Assembly (NCBI RefSeq): GCF_005280295.1
Contig: NZ_CP040020.1
Location: 1,488,001 to 1,552,000 of the forward strand
DNA: 64,000 bases
Source: Brevibacterium sp. CS2
GTDB taxonomy: Bacteria > Actinomycetota > Actinomycetes > Actinomycetales > Brevibacteriaceae
Direction: 5' to 3'
Shown: in pieces, positions 43,216 to 54,801 of the stretch
Position numbering within the stretch: the first letter of the stretch is position 1
How the letters are laid out: every line of letters begins with the position of its first letter
Made by a program: the position numbers and the translations under genes
The notes under the pieces: model-generated
What the model was told of the DNA's origin: nothing
Databases searched by the model: none
The model's input: the letters and a program-made list of their open reading frames with translations, nothing else

Positions 43216-45086
43216 TCAGCCGATCGCGCGGTCGCGGCCCTCCCAGTGCGGAGCGCGGAGCACCTTCTTGTCGATCTTGCCGAACGGGGTCTGCGGAAGC
43301 TCGTCGACGAACTCCACGGTCTTCGGCCGGGCGTAGTTCGCGACCTTCCCGCGGCAGTGGTCGATGAGGGCCTCCGCGGTGAGCTCACCGGTGCCCGGTG
43401 TCGCGGATTCCCCGGCACCTGCGCCTGCCGCGGCAGCAGGGGCCACCTCGGCGGCGGGAGAGCCGGCGGCGGAATCGGCGGCGGGAGCGGTTCCCGGGGC
43501 GGAATCGGCGGCGGGAGAGCCGGCGGCGGAATCGGCGGCGGGAGCGGTTCCCGGGGCGACCTCGGCAGCGGTGCCGTCCGCGGCGTCGGCGCCCGGGGCC
43601 TCGGGCGCGCGGCGCACGACGACGGCGTGCACCGCCTCGCCCCAGTCGGGGTGCGGGACCCCGATCACCGCGGCCTGCGACACCTGCGGATGTCCGGCGA
43701 GCACGTCCTCGACCTCGCGGGAGTAGACGTTGAACCCGCCGGAGATGATCATGTCGTTGCGGCGGTCCTTGAGGTAGACGTAGCCCTCGGCGTCCATCAC
43801 GCCCATGTCGCCGGTGCGGACCCACTCGCCCCAGAACTTCTCCGCGGTGGCCCCGGGGTTGCCGACGTACTCGGTGAGGGCGAAGGGCGTCTTCACCGTG
43901 ATCTCGCCGAGCTCGCCGATCGGCAGCTCCTCGCCCCGGTCGTCGGTGACCTTGACGTCGGTGAACAGCGACGGATTGCCGCATGAGGCGAGGAGGTGCG
44001 GGCGCTCGAGGTCGTGGTCGAGCTTGGACAGCCGGGTGCAGAACTGGGGCGCCTCGGTCTGGCCGAAGAGCTGGATGAAGACCTGGCCGAAGATCCGCAT
44101 GCCGTGCTCGAGCCGGGTGGGTGACATCGGCGCGGCGCCGTAGACGATCGTGCGGAGCCGCAGCTCGGGCAGCTCGTCGAGCGCGTCGATGATGTCGAGG
44201 ACGCGATAGATCATCGTCGGCACCATGAAGGTCCAGGTGATGCCCTCGTCGATGAGGAGCTCGACGACGCGCTCGGCATCGAAGGCGGTGAGGATGCGCA
44301 CCGTCGCCCCGCGGCCGATACCAGCGAGCGCGAGGGCCCCGGCCGCGTGTGCGAGGGGCGACATGACGAGCATCTGCTCGCCGACGGAGATCTCGGCCTC
44401 GATCATCTGGATGTACGACGCGGACGCCGCCGAGCGCCGCGTGTGGGCGACCGCCTTGGGCCGACCGGTGGTGCCGCCGGTGAAGTTGAGATGCGAGCGC
44501 GCCTCAGGGTCGCCGGGGTTCTCGCCCGTGCGCAGCGCGTGGTCCGGGCCGGGGACCTCGGGGAACGGCACGGCGCCGGGGATCATGCGACCCTCCGGGT
44601 CGGAGAGCTGGATGATCGTGGGCCGGGCGGGGAGGGGTCCTCGGTCCCGGGGGCCTCGGTCCCGGGGGCCGAGGTGGCGGAACCGGGTGCGGTGCCATCG
44701 GCGTCCGGGGAGGCGGATCCGGGTGCTTCTGCGAGGCGTGCAGCGAGCGCGCTGCCGAGCTCATAGTCGGTGATGACGACCGAGGCGCCGGCGAACTCGA
44801 GCTGGTAGATCACGGTGTCGAGCGCGGACATGTAGTTCGCAGGGGTCTTCACCGCGCCGAGGCGTGCGGTGGCCGAATCGTAGACGATCCACTCGGCGCG
44901 GTTGCCGGCGTACATCGCGACCACGTCGCCCTCCTGCACGCCGAGCTCACGGAGCAGATCGATCGTCGCGTCCGACCAGGCCCAGATGTCGCGATAGGTG
45001 AACTCGCGGTCGTCCTCGCGGACGGCGGTGCGGGTGGCGTGGATCCGGAACGAGTGCTCGTAGATCTCGGCGGACGTGGTGAACAT
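43216..45086 (-). pseudogene. AMP-forming acyl-CoA ligase, single frameshift
   Basis: The N-terminal third (from ATG 45086 after GGAGG) and the rest (from about 44630) are in different frames. Together they form one ANL enzyme: SAEIYEHSFRIHATRTAVRE, then LNFTGGTTGRPKAVAHTRRS (AMP/ATP loop), FGQTEAP, WVRTGDMGVMDAEGYVYLKDR and the C-terminal catalytic Lys in QTPFGKIDKK. Adding one base in either GGGG run at 44629-44637 joins the frames as EDPLPARPTIIQLSDPEGR. The shift lies next to two copies of a 15-bp repeat. A low-complexity Ala/Ser insertion in the C-terminal domain comes from a 57-bp repeat. Sequencing indel, true loss or repeat-driven switching are all possible. Confidence 0.8.
43451..43557. 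repeat. 57-bp tandem duplication inside the acyl-CoA ligase gene
   Basis: Unit 43451-43507 is repeated from 43508. It codes an in-frame 19-residue Ala/Ser/Pro-rich unit (ADSAAGSPAADSAPGTAPA-type). The unit is a multiple of three, so copy number can vary without breaking the frame. Confidence 0.8.
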
Positions 45087-45535
45087 GGGGCCTCCAAACG
45101 ACGGTGTTCAGCGGTGGGTCCGGCGGGTGACGCGCGGACCGGGATACTGGTGCGGTTCACGGAGCGATTCACCGTGCGATTCACGACACGGTGAATGATC
45201 GCTAGGGCGATTTTAGGACGGGCGTCAAGAATGCAGGGCGGGCGTCCGCAACCCGGGCGTGTGCACTGACCGGGTTGGGGTCGGTGAGCTTCGGTTCGGA
45301 TCGGGTCGACTGGCCTCGGGTCGGAGGGCTTTGGTTCGGGCCGCTTCGGTTGGCCTTGGTTCGGCGGCTTGTCAGGTGCCCGCACCTCGGGGCGACAAAC
45401 GGTTTGTCAGGAATCTGCTCGTCGGCGCGGGCTTCCGGTATGCCCGCACTTCGGGGACGGACTGTTCCAGATCACGTGCACCCCGGAGCTGGATCGCTCC
45501 CGGCTATGCGCCAGCAGTCAGCACGTCGCTTGCCC

Positions 45536-45715
45536 TGCAGCGGAAACTGCGATGGCGGGCGGAACCTTCGGCGGTGCCGTGGACATGCGACGGAAACTGC
45601 GGTGGCGGGTGCAGCCTTCAGGGGTGCCGTTAGCATGCGACGGAAACTGCGATTGCCGACGCAGCCTTCAGGGGTGCCGTGGACATGCGACGAAAACTGC
45701 AGTGGCGGGCGCAGA
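45536..45715. repeat. Tandem repeat array, 50-bp unit, about 3.6 copies
   Basis: Units begin CGGAAACTGC at 45541, 45591, 45641 and (as CGAAAACTGC) 45691, and contain GCAGCCTTCAGGGGTGCCGT and GGACATGCGA. Copies differ at several bases. The preceding stretch 45190-45535 has only short TTCGG-rich repeats and no gene. All open frames across it are repeat products. Confidence 0.85.
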
Positions 45716-45780
45716 ATGCGCAGTCCGTGCGTGCAATCGCAGTATGCGTTGCACTTCGATGTGCTCCCACGCTGCGACCT

Positions 45781-46090
45781 CCACCCGGCTCGAGCACCCT
45801 CGGGTCAGGAGCACGTCCGCCGCTGTGGCCGGGTTGTGGAGCTGCCGGCCCGCGCAACCTCGGGTCTGGAGCACGTCCGCCGCTGTGGCCGGGTTGTGGA
45901 GCTGCCGGCCCGCGCAACCTCGGGTCAGGAGTAGGTCCGCCGCTGTGGCCGGGTCGTGGAGCTGCCGCCGCACGCAACCTCGGGCCAGGCGCGCATCCGC
46001 GGCTGTCACCTGATGACGGAACTCGGGGCCCGCGTGGCCTCGGGCCAGGGTGCGTCCGCACCTGTCGCCCGACCGTGGAGCTCCCGGCCC
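45781..46090. repeat. Tandem repeat array, 60-bp unit, about 5 copies
   Basis: Five units of 60 bp with the core CACGTCCGCCGCTGTGGCCG and the junction GAGCTGCCGGCCCGCGCAAC. The first three copies are nearly identical and the last two have decayed, suggesting expansion from the left. It lies 65 bp from the 50-bp array and 240 bp before the groES control region. The array has no spacers and is not a CRISPR. Confidence 0.85.
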
Positions 46091-46332
46091 GCTACGCTCG
46101 CCCCGGGCCCCGACCTCGGGCCCCCGCCCCAGGCCTCGCGAACCCGCTTACCACCCGAGCCGCCAGGGGTCCGCATCCCGCCAGCGGCATGCTTACCCGC
46201 CGGTCACCCCAGCCGGCAGGGGTCCGCGTCCCGCCGGCAGCGCGCCTCGCCGCTGCCAGCCTGCTTCCCCGCCTGCCCGTCTGCCCAGCCGCACCGGACC
46301 TCGGCCGTGTTCGCTATGGGCCGAGGCGGTTT

Positions 46333-46405
46333 CTGGCACTCGAGTTGACCGAGTGCCAAGCCCGGATCTAGAGTCGAATTAGCACAGCACACCAGTGAGT
46401 GCTAA
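46333..46405 (+). promoter_or_regulatory. groESL promoter with two CIRCE elements (HrcA operators)
   Basis: CIRCE consensus is TTAGCACTC-N9-GAGTGCTAA. The second copy (46379-46405) has arms TTAGCACAG and GAGTGCTAA. The first (46333-46359) has CTGGCACTC and GAGTGCCAA, with the -35 TTGACC (46345-46350) at its centre. The -10 TAGAGT (46369-46374) is 18 bp further on, between the two elements. HrcA bound at both would block the polymerase; heat inactivates HrcA. Confidence 0.9.
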
Positions 46406-46557
46406 CAGGACCCCGGGCCGGAATCCGGCTGCTCGGCACCCGCGACGACGAGCGACCGGCAGGATCCGAACGGGGCGTCCGCGCACCTGCGCGGCCGTCC
46501 GGAACGGCCCCGACCCCGGGATTTCGGAACGACTACTTACGAAGGAGAGTGCCGAAC

Positions 46558-46851
46558 ATGTCGGTCTCCATCAAGCCGCTCGACGATCGGCTCGTCATCC
46601 GTCAGGTCGAGGCTGAGCAGACCACCGCTTCCGGTCTGGTCATCCCCGACACCGCCAAGGAGAAGCCCCAGGAGGGCGAGGTCGTCGCCGTGGGCCCCGG
46701 TCGCGTCGCCGACAACGGCAACCGCGTGCCGCTCGACGTCAACGTCGGCGACAAGGTCATCTACTCCAAGTACGGCGGAACCGAGGTCAAGTACCAGGGC
46801 GAGGAGTACCTCGTCCTGTCGGCGCGCGACGTGCTCGCCGTCATCGGCTGA
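46558..46851 (+). CDS. groES: Co-chaperonin GroES
   Basis: 97-residue lid of the GroEL chamber. [14 protein letters not shown] at the N-terminus, the mobile loop [20 protein letters not shown] that docks on GroEL, and the C-terminal [21 protein letters not shown] preceded by GAAGGAG. The leader from the -10 box is about 180 nt. groEL follows after 64 nt. Confidence 0.98.
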   Translation: MSVSIKPLDDRLVIRQVEAEQTTASGLVIPDTAKEKPQEGEVVAVGPGRVADNGNRVPLDVNVGDKVIYSKYGGTEVKYQGEEYLVLSARDVLAVIG

Positions 46852-46912
46852 ACCGCTTCCGACCGGATTCCACTCCGTTCACCGGATTCCACACGCAATC
46901 TCAAGGAAGTGA

Positions 46913-48508
<1,596 letters not shown>

Positions 48509-48551
48509 TCGTCGCCCCGCACCCTTCGGTGATCACCCCATGAGGTGAGAC

Positions 48552-48589
48552 CGCTGCGGGCCCGGAACTGCGGTTCCGGGCCCGCAGCG
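48552..48589 (+). terminator. Strong hairpin terminator of groESL
   Basis: Perfect 16-bp stem (48552-48567 with 48574-48589, arm CGCTGCGGGCCCGGAA) and a 6-nt loop, 44 nt after the groEL stop. No T-run. Confidence 0.85.
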
Positions 48590-48622
48590 CATTCAGGAGG
48601 CCGCGTCTGCCACCCTGGAACC

Positions 48623-48919
48623 ATGTGGATGGGATGGATCGAGGTCGACCTGCGCCTCGGGGACGTGCACTCGCTCAAGGCCAAGCGCTCGGTCGTGCGG
48701 CCCATCATCGCCGAGGTGCGACGCAGGTTCCAGGTCAGCGTCGGCGAGGTCGACCACCTCGACCTGCATCGCCGCGCGGCGATCGGCGCCTCGGCCGTGG
48801 GAGCGGACAGGGAGCACGTGGTGCGGGTCCTCGACTCGGTCGAGCGGCTGGTGGCCGAGCGCCCCGAGATCGAGCTCCTGTCCGTCGGCCGCGGACTTCG
48901 CACCACCGAGGACGACTGA
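48623..48919 (+). CDS. DUF503 protein
   Basis: 98-residue protein of the YlxP/DUF503 family: WMGWIEVDLRLGDVHSLKAK followed by RSVVRPIIAEVRRRFQVSV and SVERLVAERPEIEL. Members are small ferredoxin-like-fold proteins, often encoded near ribosome maturation genes; B. subtilis YlxP is of unknown biochemical role. Here it stands alone after groEL. ATG at 48623; no clear Shine-Dalgarno. Confidence 0.85.
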   Translation: MWMGWIEVDLRLGDVHSLKAKRSVVRPIIAEVRRRFQVSVGEVDHLDLHRRAAIGASAVGADREHVVRVLDSVERLVAERPEIELLSVGRGLRTTEDD

Positions 48920-48969
48920 ACTTACCCATCCGAAGGTTGCCTCTTCCTGTCAGGTGAGCGACACCACGC

Positions 48970-49237
48970 GTCGAGTGTTCAAGTTCGGTTGAGTACTCGC
49001 GAGTATCCGAACACAAGTGACCACTCGACGGGTACGGGGGCATCAGAGGTGCCGGAGGCGCTGGAGGCATGCACCCGGAAGGCTCTGAGACACATACAGA
49101 AGCCTCGGGACATACCCCTTGAGGCCCTGGACGCACGTTCCCGGTGGGGCAACTCGAGTGGTCACATTCGGCCGAGTACTCGCGAGTATCCGACCACAAG
49201 TGACCAGTCGATGGGTGCGGAGGCATCAGGGGGTGCC
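48970..49237. repeat. Two copies of an about 85-bp palindromic intergenic repeat
   Basis: Copies start near 48970 and 49152. Each has an outer pair related to TCGAGTGGTCAC/GTGACCACTCGA and a central GAGTACTCGCGAGTATCCGA, followed by GGGT-CGG-GGCATCAG. They share the GTCGAGTGGTCA core of the hairpin at 2867-2970. The gap 48920-49398 has no gene. Confidence 0.75.
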
Positions 49238-49256
49238 GGGTGCCGGAGGTGCGTCT

Positions 49257-49380
49257 CGGGTGGACGGGTAAATCGTGCCGGGTGTCGGGGGTGCAGGGCC
49301 GTGCAGGGTCTCGGAGGTGCAGGGCCGTGCCGGGTGGACGGGTAGGCCGAGTCGGGGGTGCAGGGCCGTGCCGGGCACAG
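49257..49380. repeat. Short direct repeats GGTGCAGGGCCGTGC (three copies)
   Basis: Copies near 49290, 49316 and 49357, interleaved with two copies of GGGTGGACGGGTA. They fill the remainder of the gap before the symporter stop. Confidence 0.6.
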
Positions 49381-49398
49381 GATCGAACCGGGCTCCGG

Positions 49399-50832
49399 TC
49401 AGTCGGCTTTGGTCTCGAAGTCGCCGAAGCGGGGGTTCCTGCCGAAGTACAGCAGTCCGGAGAGGATCGCGGCGATGAGCAGGATGCTCATGCCGATGAG
49501 GAATGGGAACGGTCCGAACTGCACGATGAGCGGGATCGCGGCCGCGGTGATGATGCCGCCGCCGAAGAACGGCTCGAACACGAGCTGCTTGTAGCCGAAC
49601 GATTCGTAGGCCGGGCTCTTCCGGTTCGGGTCGGCCATCCGCATGAGGAGAAGGCCTGTCGCGGTGACGCCCATCGACTGGCCGAAGTCGCCGATGCCGC
49701 GCTCGAACCAGAAGCGGGAGATGTAGCGCGGGGCGAGCACGAAGAGGACGAACACGTTCCACGCGATGCCGACGACGGCGAGGATCGCGAAGGGACCGAA
49801 GTTGTTCGCGATCGCATCGAGGGACAGCGTGGCGAGCGCCGCGATGATGAGGAGGTCGAGCGAGGCGCCCTGGATCCGCTCCATGGTCCCGCGGTCGAGC
49901 AGGTCGCCGCGTCCGGTCCGGTCGATGACGAGCTGGATGATCACTCCACCGAGCATGGCGAGGGGGAACAGCGGGACGTAGGCGAAGATCTCGACGAAGT
50001 CGGCCCACAGTGCGCCCTCGATCGCCTGCATGCCCATGAGGAGGAGCTGGCCGATGACGATGGCGAGCCCGACGATGCCGATGTGGAGGGTGAGGGATTC
50101 GAGCGAGGAGGCCCGCACGGTGAGCTTGCCGCCCGAGGGCTGGTCGTCGCCGGCGTAGACGCCGCGCTGCTCGTCCTCGGGCAGCTCGGCCTTCGAGTCG
50201 AGGAACTGCGAGTGCCCGGTGCGGGCCGCCCAGTTGACCGCGATGACGCCGACGAGGATGCCGCTGACGATGCCGACGGTGGCCATCGCGAGCGCGAGGT
50301 CGCCGCCCTCCTCGAAGCCGAGCTCCGCCATCACCGGGGCCATGCCGGCCGCGGTGCCGTGCCCGCCCTCGAAGCCGATCTCGATGAGCGCGCCGAACAT
50401 CGGGCTGATGTCGAAGAGAGGGACGAGGAGGAGCACTGCGACGAGGATGCCGACGACGTACTGACCGGCGCCGAAGGTCACGCCGAGGGACAGCTGCGGG
50501 CCGAGCAGGGTGACCGCGCGCTTGGGGGAGGGGATGGCCTCGCCGAGGAACATCGTGGCGAAGACGGCCGAGATGAGGAGGCCGGGGAGCTCGGACCACA
50601 CGCTCATCACGTCGGCGCCGAACAGACCGCCCTCGGTGAGCGCGTCGAGGCCGACGAGACCGGCGAGCCGGCCGAGCACCTCGGGCCCGAGGATGAGCGC
50701 GATGAACCCGGCGATGATCGACACCGGGAGGAAGAGCTTCTGGGTCCAGCGGCTCCTGACACGGATCAGCGTGCCGACGATCGCGAGGATGCCGAGGAGA
50801 AGGAGGGCGAGGCCGACGATCGAAGGAGACAT
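49399..50832 (-). CDS. GltS-type sodium:glutamate symporter (ESS family)
   Basis: 477 residues with about ten or more membrane segments. The two pseudo-repeats of GltS proteins are visible: EIGFEGGHGTAAGMAPVMAELGF with a following GIVSGILVGVIAVNW, and later GVTATGLLLMRMADPNRKSPA. The central cytosolic loop is hydrophilic (DSKAELPEDEQRGVYAGDD). It should import glutamate or a related anion with Na+. It is about 70 residues longer than E. coli GltS. No strong ribosome site before ATG 50832; AAAGG lies 10 nt upstream. Confidence 0.85.
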   Translation of the reverse strand: MSPSIVGLALLLLGILAIVGTLIRVRSRWTQKLFLPVSIIAGFIALILGPEVLGRLAGLVGLDALTEGGLFGADVMSVWSELPGLLISAVFATMFLGEAIPSPKRAVTLLGPQLSLGVTFGAGQYVVGILVAVLLLVPLFDISPMFGALIEIGFEGGHGTAAGMAPVMAELGFEEGGDLALAMATVGIVSGILVGVIAVNWAARTGHSQFLDSKAELPEDEQRGVYAGDDQPSGGKLTVRASSLESLTLHIGIVGLAIVIGQLLLMGMQAIEGALWADFVEIFAYVPLFPLAMLGGVIIQLVIDRTGRGDLLDRGTMERIQGASLDLLIIAALATLSLDAIANNFGPFAILAVVGIAWNVFVLFVLAPRYISRFWFERGIGDFGQSMGVTATGLLLMRMADPNRKSPAYESFGYKQLVFEPFFGGGIITAAAIPLIVQFGPFPFLIGMSILLIAAILSGLLYFGRNPRFGDFETKAD

Positions 50833-51102
50833 CTCAGGAGCCTTTCAGCAGACGGTCCGAGTACACACAGAATACAGGGAGGGTTGTCGACGGCGAGGTG
50901 GCCGGTCCGCCCGGTGACCACGAGGAAGTCCTCCGGGCCTCCTCGCGCGGCCGCCCGGCGCCGTCCGACCGGTGGGCACCGGCCTGGTTCGGTGCTGTGA
51001 TCGTGATTACACTGGATCCACCTGCACCCACCGGGACACCGCCGTCCGCCGGGTGCACGCCTCGACCGAGGCGCGGATCCTGACCCCTGCGAGGTGCCGA
51101 CA

Positions 51103-52737
51103 ATGGCGAACCCGTCGAACGTGCTCAGAGCCCACGAGCAGCTCGACACCGGAGAGCTGACCGCGGTCAGCGGACTGCGCGAGATCGTGCGATCCTCCTG
51201 GCAGCGCTCGCTCGAGCACCGGCGCGACCCCGACCGCAGCAGCCCTGCCCATGCCCTCGACGCCCGGGCGCTCGCCGAGGCGCGCAGCGCCCACCCGCTG
51301 CGCCTCGTGCTGCCGGTGTTCGAGCAGCTCCTCGCCGCCCCCGCCGCGGGCACCGGTCTGCTCGTCGCGATCGCCGATGCCCACGGCCGGATGCTCTGGA
51401 TCCTCGGGGACGACGACGCACTGCGCCGGGCCGCGGGCATGGGGTTCGAGCCGGGGATGGACTGGTCGGAGGAGTCGATCGGGACCTCGGCCCCGGGGAC
51501 CGCGCTCGCCACCGGGTCATCGGTCCAGATCACCGGGCCCGAGCACTTCGCGCGCTCCGTCCACCCGTGGAGCTGCACCGCGGTGCCGATCCGCGATCCC
51601 CGCACCCGGCGGATCCTCGGCGTCGTCGATCTCACCGGGGACGAGAAGGCGGTCGCCCGCCACAGCCAGCCGCTCGTCGAGGCGGCGGTCGCCGCGGCAC
51701 AGGCGGAGATGCGGATGCTGCTCCACCGGGAGGCGGACACGACTCAGGAGAGCGGATTCGTCCCCGAGCTCGGTGCCGCGACCGGCGGCCACCCCGGACC
51801 CGGCGCCCGCCCCGCACCCGGTGCCGGGCCCGAGGCGATCCCTGCCACCGCGCCCGGCTCGCTGTCCGTGCCCCGCGGCATCGGCGGCGGTGGCGTCCGT
51901 GCAGCGGCCGGATCCACGATCGTCGCCGGATCGGCGATTGCCGCTGACGCCACGACCACCGCCGGAATCGGGCTCACCGGCGGGACCGCGCTCACCTCCG
52001 GCGCCATGACCACCCTCGGCTTCCCGACCACTGCCGACCCTGCGGACACGCACAGCGCCCCGATCACCGCCGGCCCCGCAGCCGCACACGGCCCCGCAGC
52101 CGCACACGACTCCCCGGATGCACACCGCTCCGAACCGCTGCCGCGGGCGGTCGTCCGGCTCGTCGGCGGCACGGTGCCCCTGCTCGAGGTCCCCGGCGGC
52201 TCGGTGCGCCTGCGCCTGCGGCACGCCGAGATCCTCGCCCTGCTCGCACTGCACCCGGAGGGCGTGACGAGCGCGGACCTCGCGCACCTGCTCTCGGCCG
52301 ACGGCGACCCGCTCACCGGGGTCACGCTCCGCGCGGAGATCACCCGCCTGCGCAAGGTGTTCGACCGGTGGTGCCCCGACACCGAGCTGCCTTCCCGTCC
52401 CTATCGCCTGCCGCCCGGGGTCACAGCCGACTTCACACGCGTCACCGCCGCGCTCGCGCGCGGGGACATCGGCGCCGCCCTCGCCGACTACCGGGGTGAG
52501 CTGCTGCCGGCCTCGGAGTCCGCGGCCGTCGGCGAGGAGCGCGTCCGGCTCGCGGCCGTGGTGCGGACCGCGGTGCTCGAGAGCGCCACCGCCGACGAGC
52601 TCTTCGACTACCTCCAGCGCCCCGAGGCCCGGCACGACGAGGAGGCGTGGCGCCTGGGGCTGCGGATCCTGCCCGCCCGGTCGCCCAAGCGCAGCCTCGT
52701 CGTCGCGCATCTCGAGGAGCTCCTCGGCGGAGGATGA
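51103..52737 (+). CDS. GAF-domain transcriptional regulator with C-terminal winged helix
   Basis: 544 residues. An N-terminal GAF region (about 55-195: VSGLREIVRSSWQRSLEHRR, GTGLLVAIADAHGRMLWILG, TSAPGTALATGSSVQITGPEHF, AVPIRDPRTRRILGVVDLTG) resembles that of AcoR-type activators. There is no AAA+ or Fis domain. Instead a Pro/Ala-rich linker (about 205-345) leads to a winged-helix segment (LRLRHAEILALLALHPEGVTSADLAHLL...LRAEITRLRKVFD). Such regulators in actinobacteria sit next to and activate acetaldehyde/alcohol dehydrogenase genes, as here. ATG 51103 (GAGGT 7 nt upstream) is preferred to GTG 51094. Confidence 0.75.
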   Translation: MANPSNVLRAHEQLDTGELTAVSGLREIVRSSWQRSLEHRRDPDRSSPAHALDARALAEARSAHPLRLVLPVFEQLLAAPAAGTGLLVAIADAHGRMLWILGDDDALRRAAGMGFEPGMDWSEESIGTSAPGTALATGSSVQITGPEHFARSVHPWSCTAVPIRDPRTRRILGVVDLTGDEKAVARHSQPLVEAAVAAAQAEMRMLLHREADTTQESGFVPELGAATGGHPGPGARPAPGAGPEAIPATAPGSLSVPRGIGGGGVRAAAGSTIVAGSAIAADATTTAGIGLTGGTALTSGAMTTLGFPTTADPADTHSAPITAGPAAAHGPAAAHDSPDAHRSEPLPRAVVRLVGGTVPLLEVPGGSVRLRLRHAEILALLALHPEGVTSADLAHLLSADGDPLTGVTLRAEITRLRKVFDRWCPDTELPSRPYRLPPGVTADFTRVTAALARGDIGAALADYRGELLPASESAAVGEERVRLAAVVRTAVLESATADELFDYLQRPEARHDEEAWRLGLRILPARSPKRSLVVAHLEELLGGG

Positions 52738-52801
52738 GCGGACCGCGCTCCGCCGGGTCCCGAGCAGCCTCGCCGGCCGGACCGTGACCCGTCCTCGCCT
52801 C

Positions 52802-52820
52802 GTTGCAACCTTGAGGCAAC
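52802..52820. promoter_or_regulatory. Inverted repeat GTTGC-N9-GCAAC before the aldehyde dehydrogenase
   Basis: A dyad of 5-bp arms about 75 nt upstream of the dehydrogenase ATG, with TTGAGG inside it as a possible -35. It is the best candidate site for the divergently unconnected GAF regulator encoded just upstream. Confidence 0.35.
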
Positions 52821-52895
52821 CTCCGGCGCATTAGCGTGGACGCATCTCCCGGCAACGGTGCCGGGGACGGACACGATGACGACGAAGGAGTTGGC

Positions 52896-54419
52896 ATGGT
52901 CGTTTACGCACAGCCCGGAACCGAGGGCTCGAAGGTCACGTTCAAGTCCCGCTACGACAACTGGATCGGCGGGGAATGGGTCGCCCCGGTCAAGGGGAAC
53001 TATTTCGAGAACATCAGCCCCGTCAACGGCAAGCCGTTCTGCGAAGTGGCGCAGTCCACCGCGGAGGACATCGAGGTCGCCCTCGATGCCGCGCACAAGG
53101 CGGCGCCCGCCTGGGGGGAGACGTCCCCGGCCGAGCGCGGCGTCATCCTCAACCGGATCGCCGACCGGATCGAGGAGAACCTCCAGATGCTCGCGGTCGC
53201 CGAGACCTGGGACAACGGCAAGGCGATCCGGGAGCCGCTCAATGCGGACCTGCCGCTCGCCGTCGATCACTTCCGGTACTTCGCCGGGGCGATCCGCGCC
53301 CAGGAGGGCACGCTGTCCCAGATCGACGACGACACCGTGGCCTACCACTTCCACGAGCCGCTCGGCGTCGTCGGCCAGATCATCCCGTGGAACTTCCCGA
53401 TCCTCATGGCGGTGTGGAAGCTCGCCCCGGCGCTCGCAGCCGGCAATGCGGTGGTGCTCAAGCCCGCCGAGCAGACCCCGGCATCGATCCTCGTGCTCGT
53501 CGAGCTCATCGGCGATCTGCTGCCCCCGGGCGTGCTCAACATCGTCAACGGCTTCGGCGTCGAGTGCGGCAAGCCGCTCGCCTCGAACAAGCGGATCCGC
53601 AAGATCGCCTTCACCGGCGAGACGACGACCGGCCGCCTCATCATGCAGTACGCCTCGCAGAACCTCATCCCGGTGACCCTCGAGCTCGGCGGCAAGAGCC
53701 CGAACATCTTCTTCGCCGACGTGGCGCGGGAGAAGGACGCGTTCTACGACAAGGCCCTCGAGGGCTTCGCGATGTTCGGCCTCAACCAGGGCGAGGTCTG
53801 CACGTGCCCGTCGCGCGCCCTCGTCCAGAAGTCGATCTTCGACGACTTCGTCGCCGCCGGCATCGAGCGCGTGAAGTCGGTCAAGCAGGGCAACCCGCTC
53901 GACACCGACACCCAGGTGGGAGCGCAGGCCTCGAACGACCAGCTCGAGAAGATCAAGTCCTACCTCGACATCGGCAAGCAGGAGGGTGCGAAGGTCCTCA
54001 TCGGCGGCGAGCAGGCCCACCTCGACGGCGACCTCGCCGACGGGTTCTACGTCTCCCCGACGGTGTTCCAGGGCGACAACTCGATGCGGATCTTCCAGGA
54101 GGAGATCTTCGGCCCGGTCCTCGCGCTCACCTCGTTCGAGGACTACGCCGAGGCGATGGCCGTCGCCAACGACACCCTCTACGGCCTCGGCGCCGGCGTG
54201 TGGAGCCGTGAGGCGAACACCGCCTACCGGGCGGGCCGCGAGATCCAGGCCGGTCGCGTGTGGGTGAACAACTACCACAACTACCCCGCGCACGCGGCAT
54301 TCGGCGGGTACAAGAGCTCGGGCATCGGACGTGAGAACCACCTGATGATGCTCGATCACTACCAGCAGACGAAGAACCTGCTGGTGAGCTACTCCGAGAA
54401 CGCGCTCGGGTTCTTCTGA
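52896..54419 (+). CDS. NAD-dependent aldehyde dehydrogenase (acetaldehyde type)
   Basis: 507 residues, matching ExaC/AldA-like acetaldehyde dehydrogenases. NAD fold: [20 protein letters not shown] and [10 protein letters not shown]; catalytic Glu in [13 protein letters not shown]; catalytic Cys in [12 protein letters not shown]-terminal [21 protein letters not shown]. Oxidises acetaldehyde to acetate. GAAGGAG lies 5 nt before the ATG. Together with the alcohol dehydrogenase downstream it forms an ethanol-to-acetate pathway under the GAF regulator. Confidence 0.93.
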   Translation: MVVYAQPGTEGSKVTFKSRYDNWIGGEWVAPVKGNYFENISPVNGKPFCEVAQSTAEDIEVALDAAHKAAPAWGETSPAERGVILNRIADRIEENLQMLAVAETWDNGKAIREPLNADLPLAVDHFRYFAGAIRAQEGTLSQIDDDTVAYHFHEPLGVVGQIIPWNFPILMAVWKLAPALAAGNAVVLKPAEQTPASILVLVELIGDLLPPGVLNIVNGFGVECGKPLASNKRIRKIAFTGETTTGRLIMQYASQNLIPVTLELGGKSPNIFFADVAREKDAFYDKALEGFAMFGLNQGEVCTCPSRALVQKSIFDDFVAAGIERVKSVKQGNPLDTDTQVGAQASNDQLEKIKSYLDIGKQEGAKVLIGGEQAHLDGDLADGFYVSPTVFQGDNSMRIFQEEIFGPVLALTSFEDYAEAMAVANDTLYGLGAGVWSREANTAYRAGREIQAGRVWVNNYHNYPAHAAFGGYKSSGIGRENHLMMLDHYQQTKNLLVSYSENALGFF

Positions 54420-54425
54420 GCCGCG

Positions 54426-54456
54426 CCCGGCCGGGACGTCGAACGTCCCGGCCGGG
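54426..54456 (+). terminator. Hairpin after the aldehyde dehydrogenase
   Basis: Perfect 14-bp stem (CCCGGCCGGGACGT) with a 3-nt loop CGA, 7 nt after the stop. The rest of the 380-bp gap to the alcohol dehydrogenase holds short CTCGGCCGAGG palindromes and Pro-coding GC-rich sequence, no gene. Confidence 0.8.
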
Positions 54457-54801
54457 TCCGCTCGCCCGGCAGCGGATCCGACGCCCCACCGGGCGCCCCC
54501 GGCCCCCTCGGCCGAGGTGCGACCGGGCCTCTGTCCCTCGTCGACCCGAGGGCATCCCTCGGCCGAGGCGTGATCGGGCCCGGCAGCGGACCCGCACCCC
54601 TCGGCACCCCGACGCATCCCTCGCCCGGTCCGGGACCCGCGCGATCGCGGAACCCGGCCCACCGTTCCCCCGTCCCGGTCACCGACGCCCGGGACGCACC
54701 ACCCGACCCACCGACGCATCACCCGGGGACCCGTCTCCGATGAATCCCCGGCAGCGTCCCGACCCATCCCCGACAGAACCGACACGAGAAGGATGATCAT
54801 C

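Noticed and set aside
45536..46090. Possible CRISPR array
   Set aside because: Units are contiguous without unique spacers, units are 50 and 60 bp, and no cas genes are near.
45259..46382. Several open frames over the 50-bp and 60-bp arrays
   Set aside because: All six frames translate only the repeats, with no start signals or family similarity.
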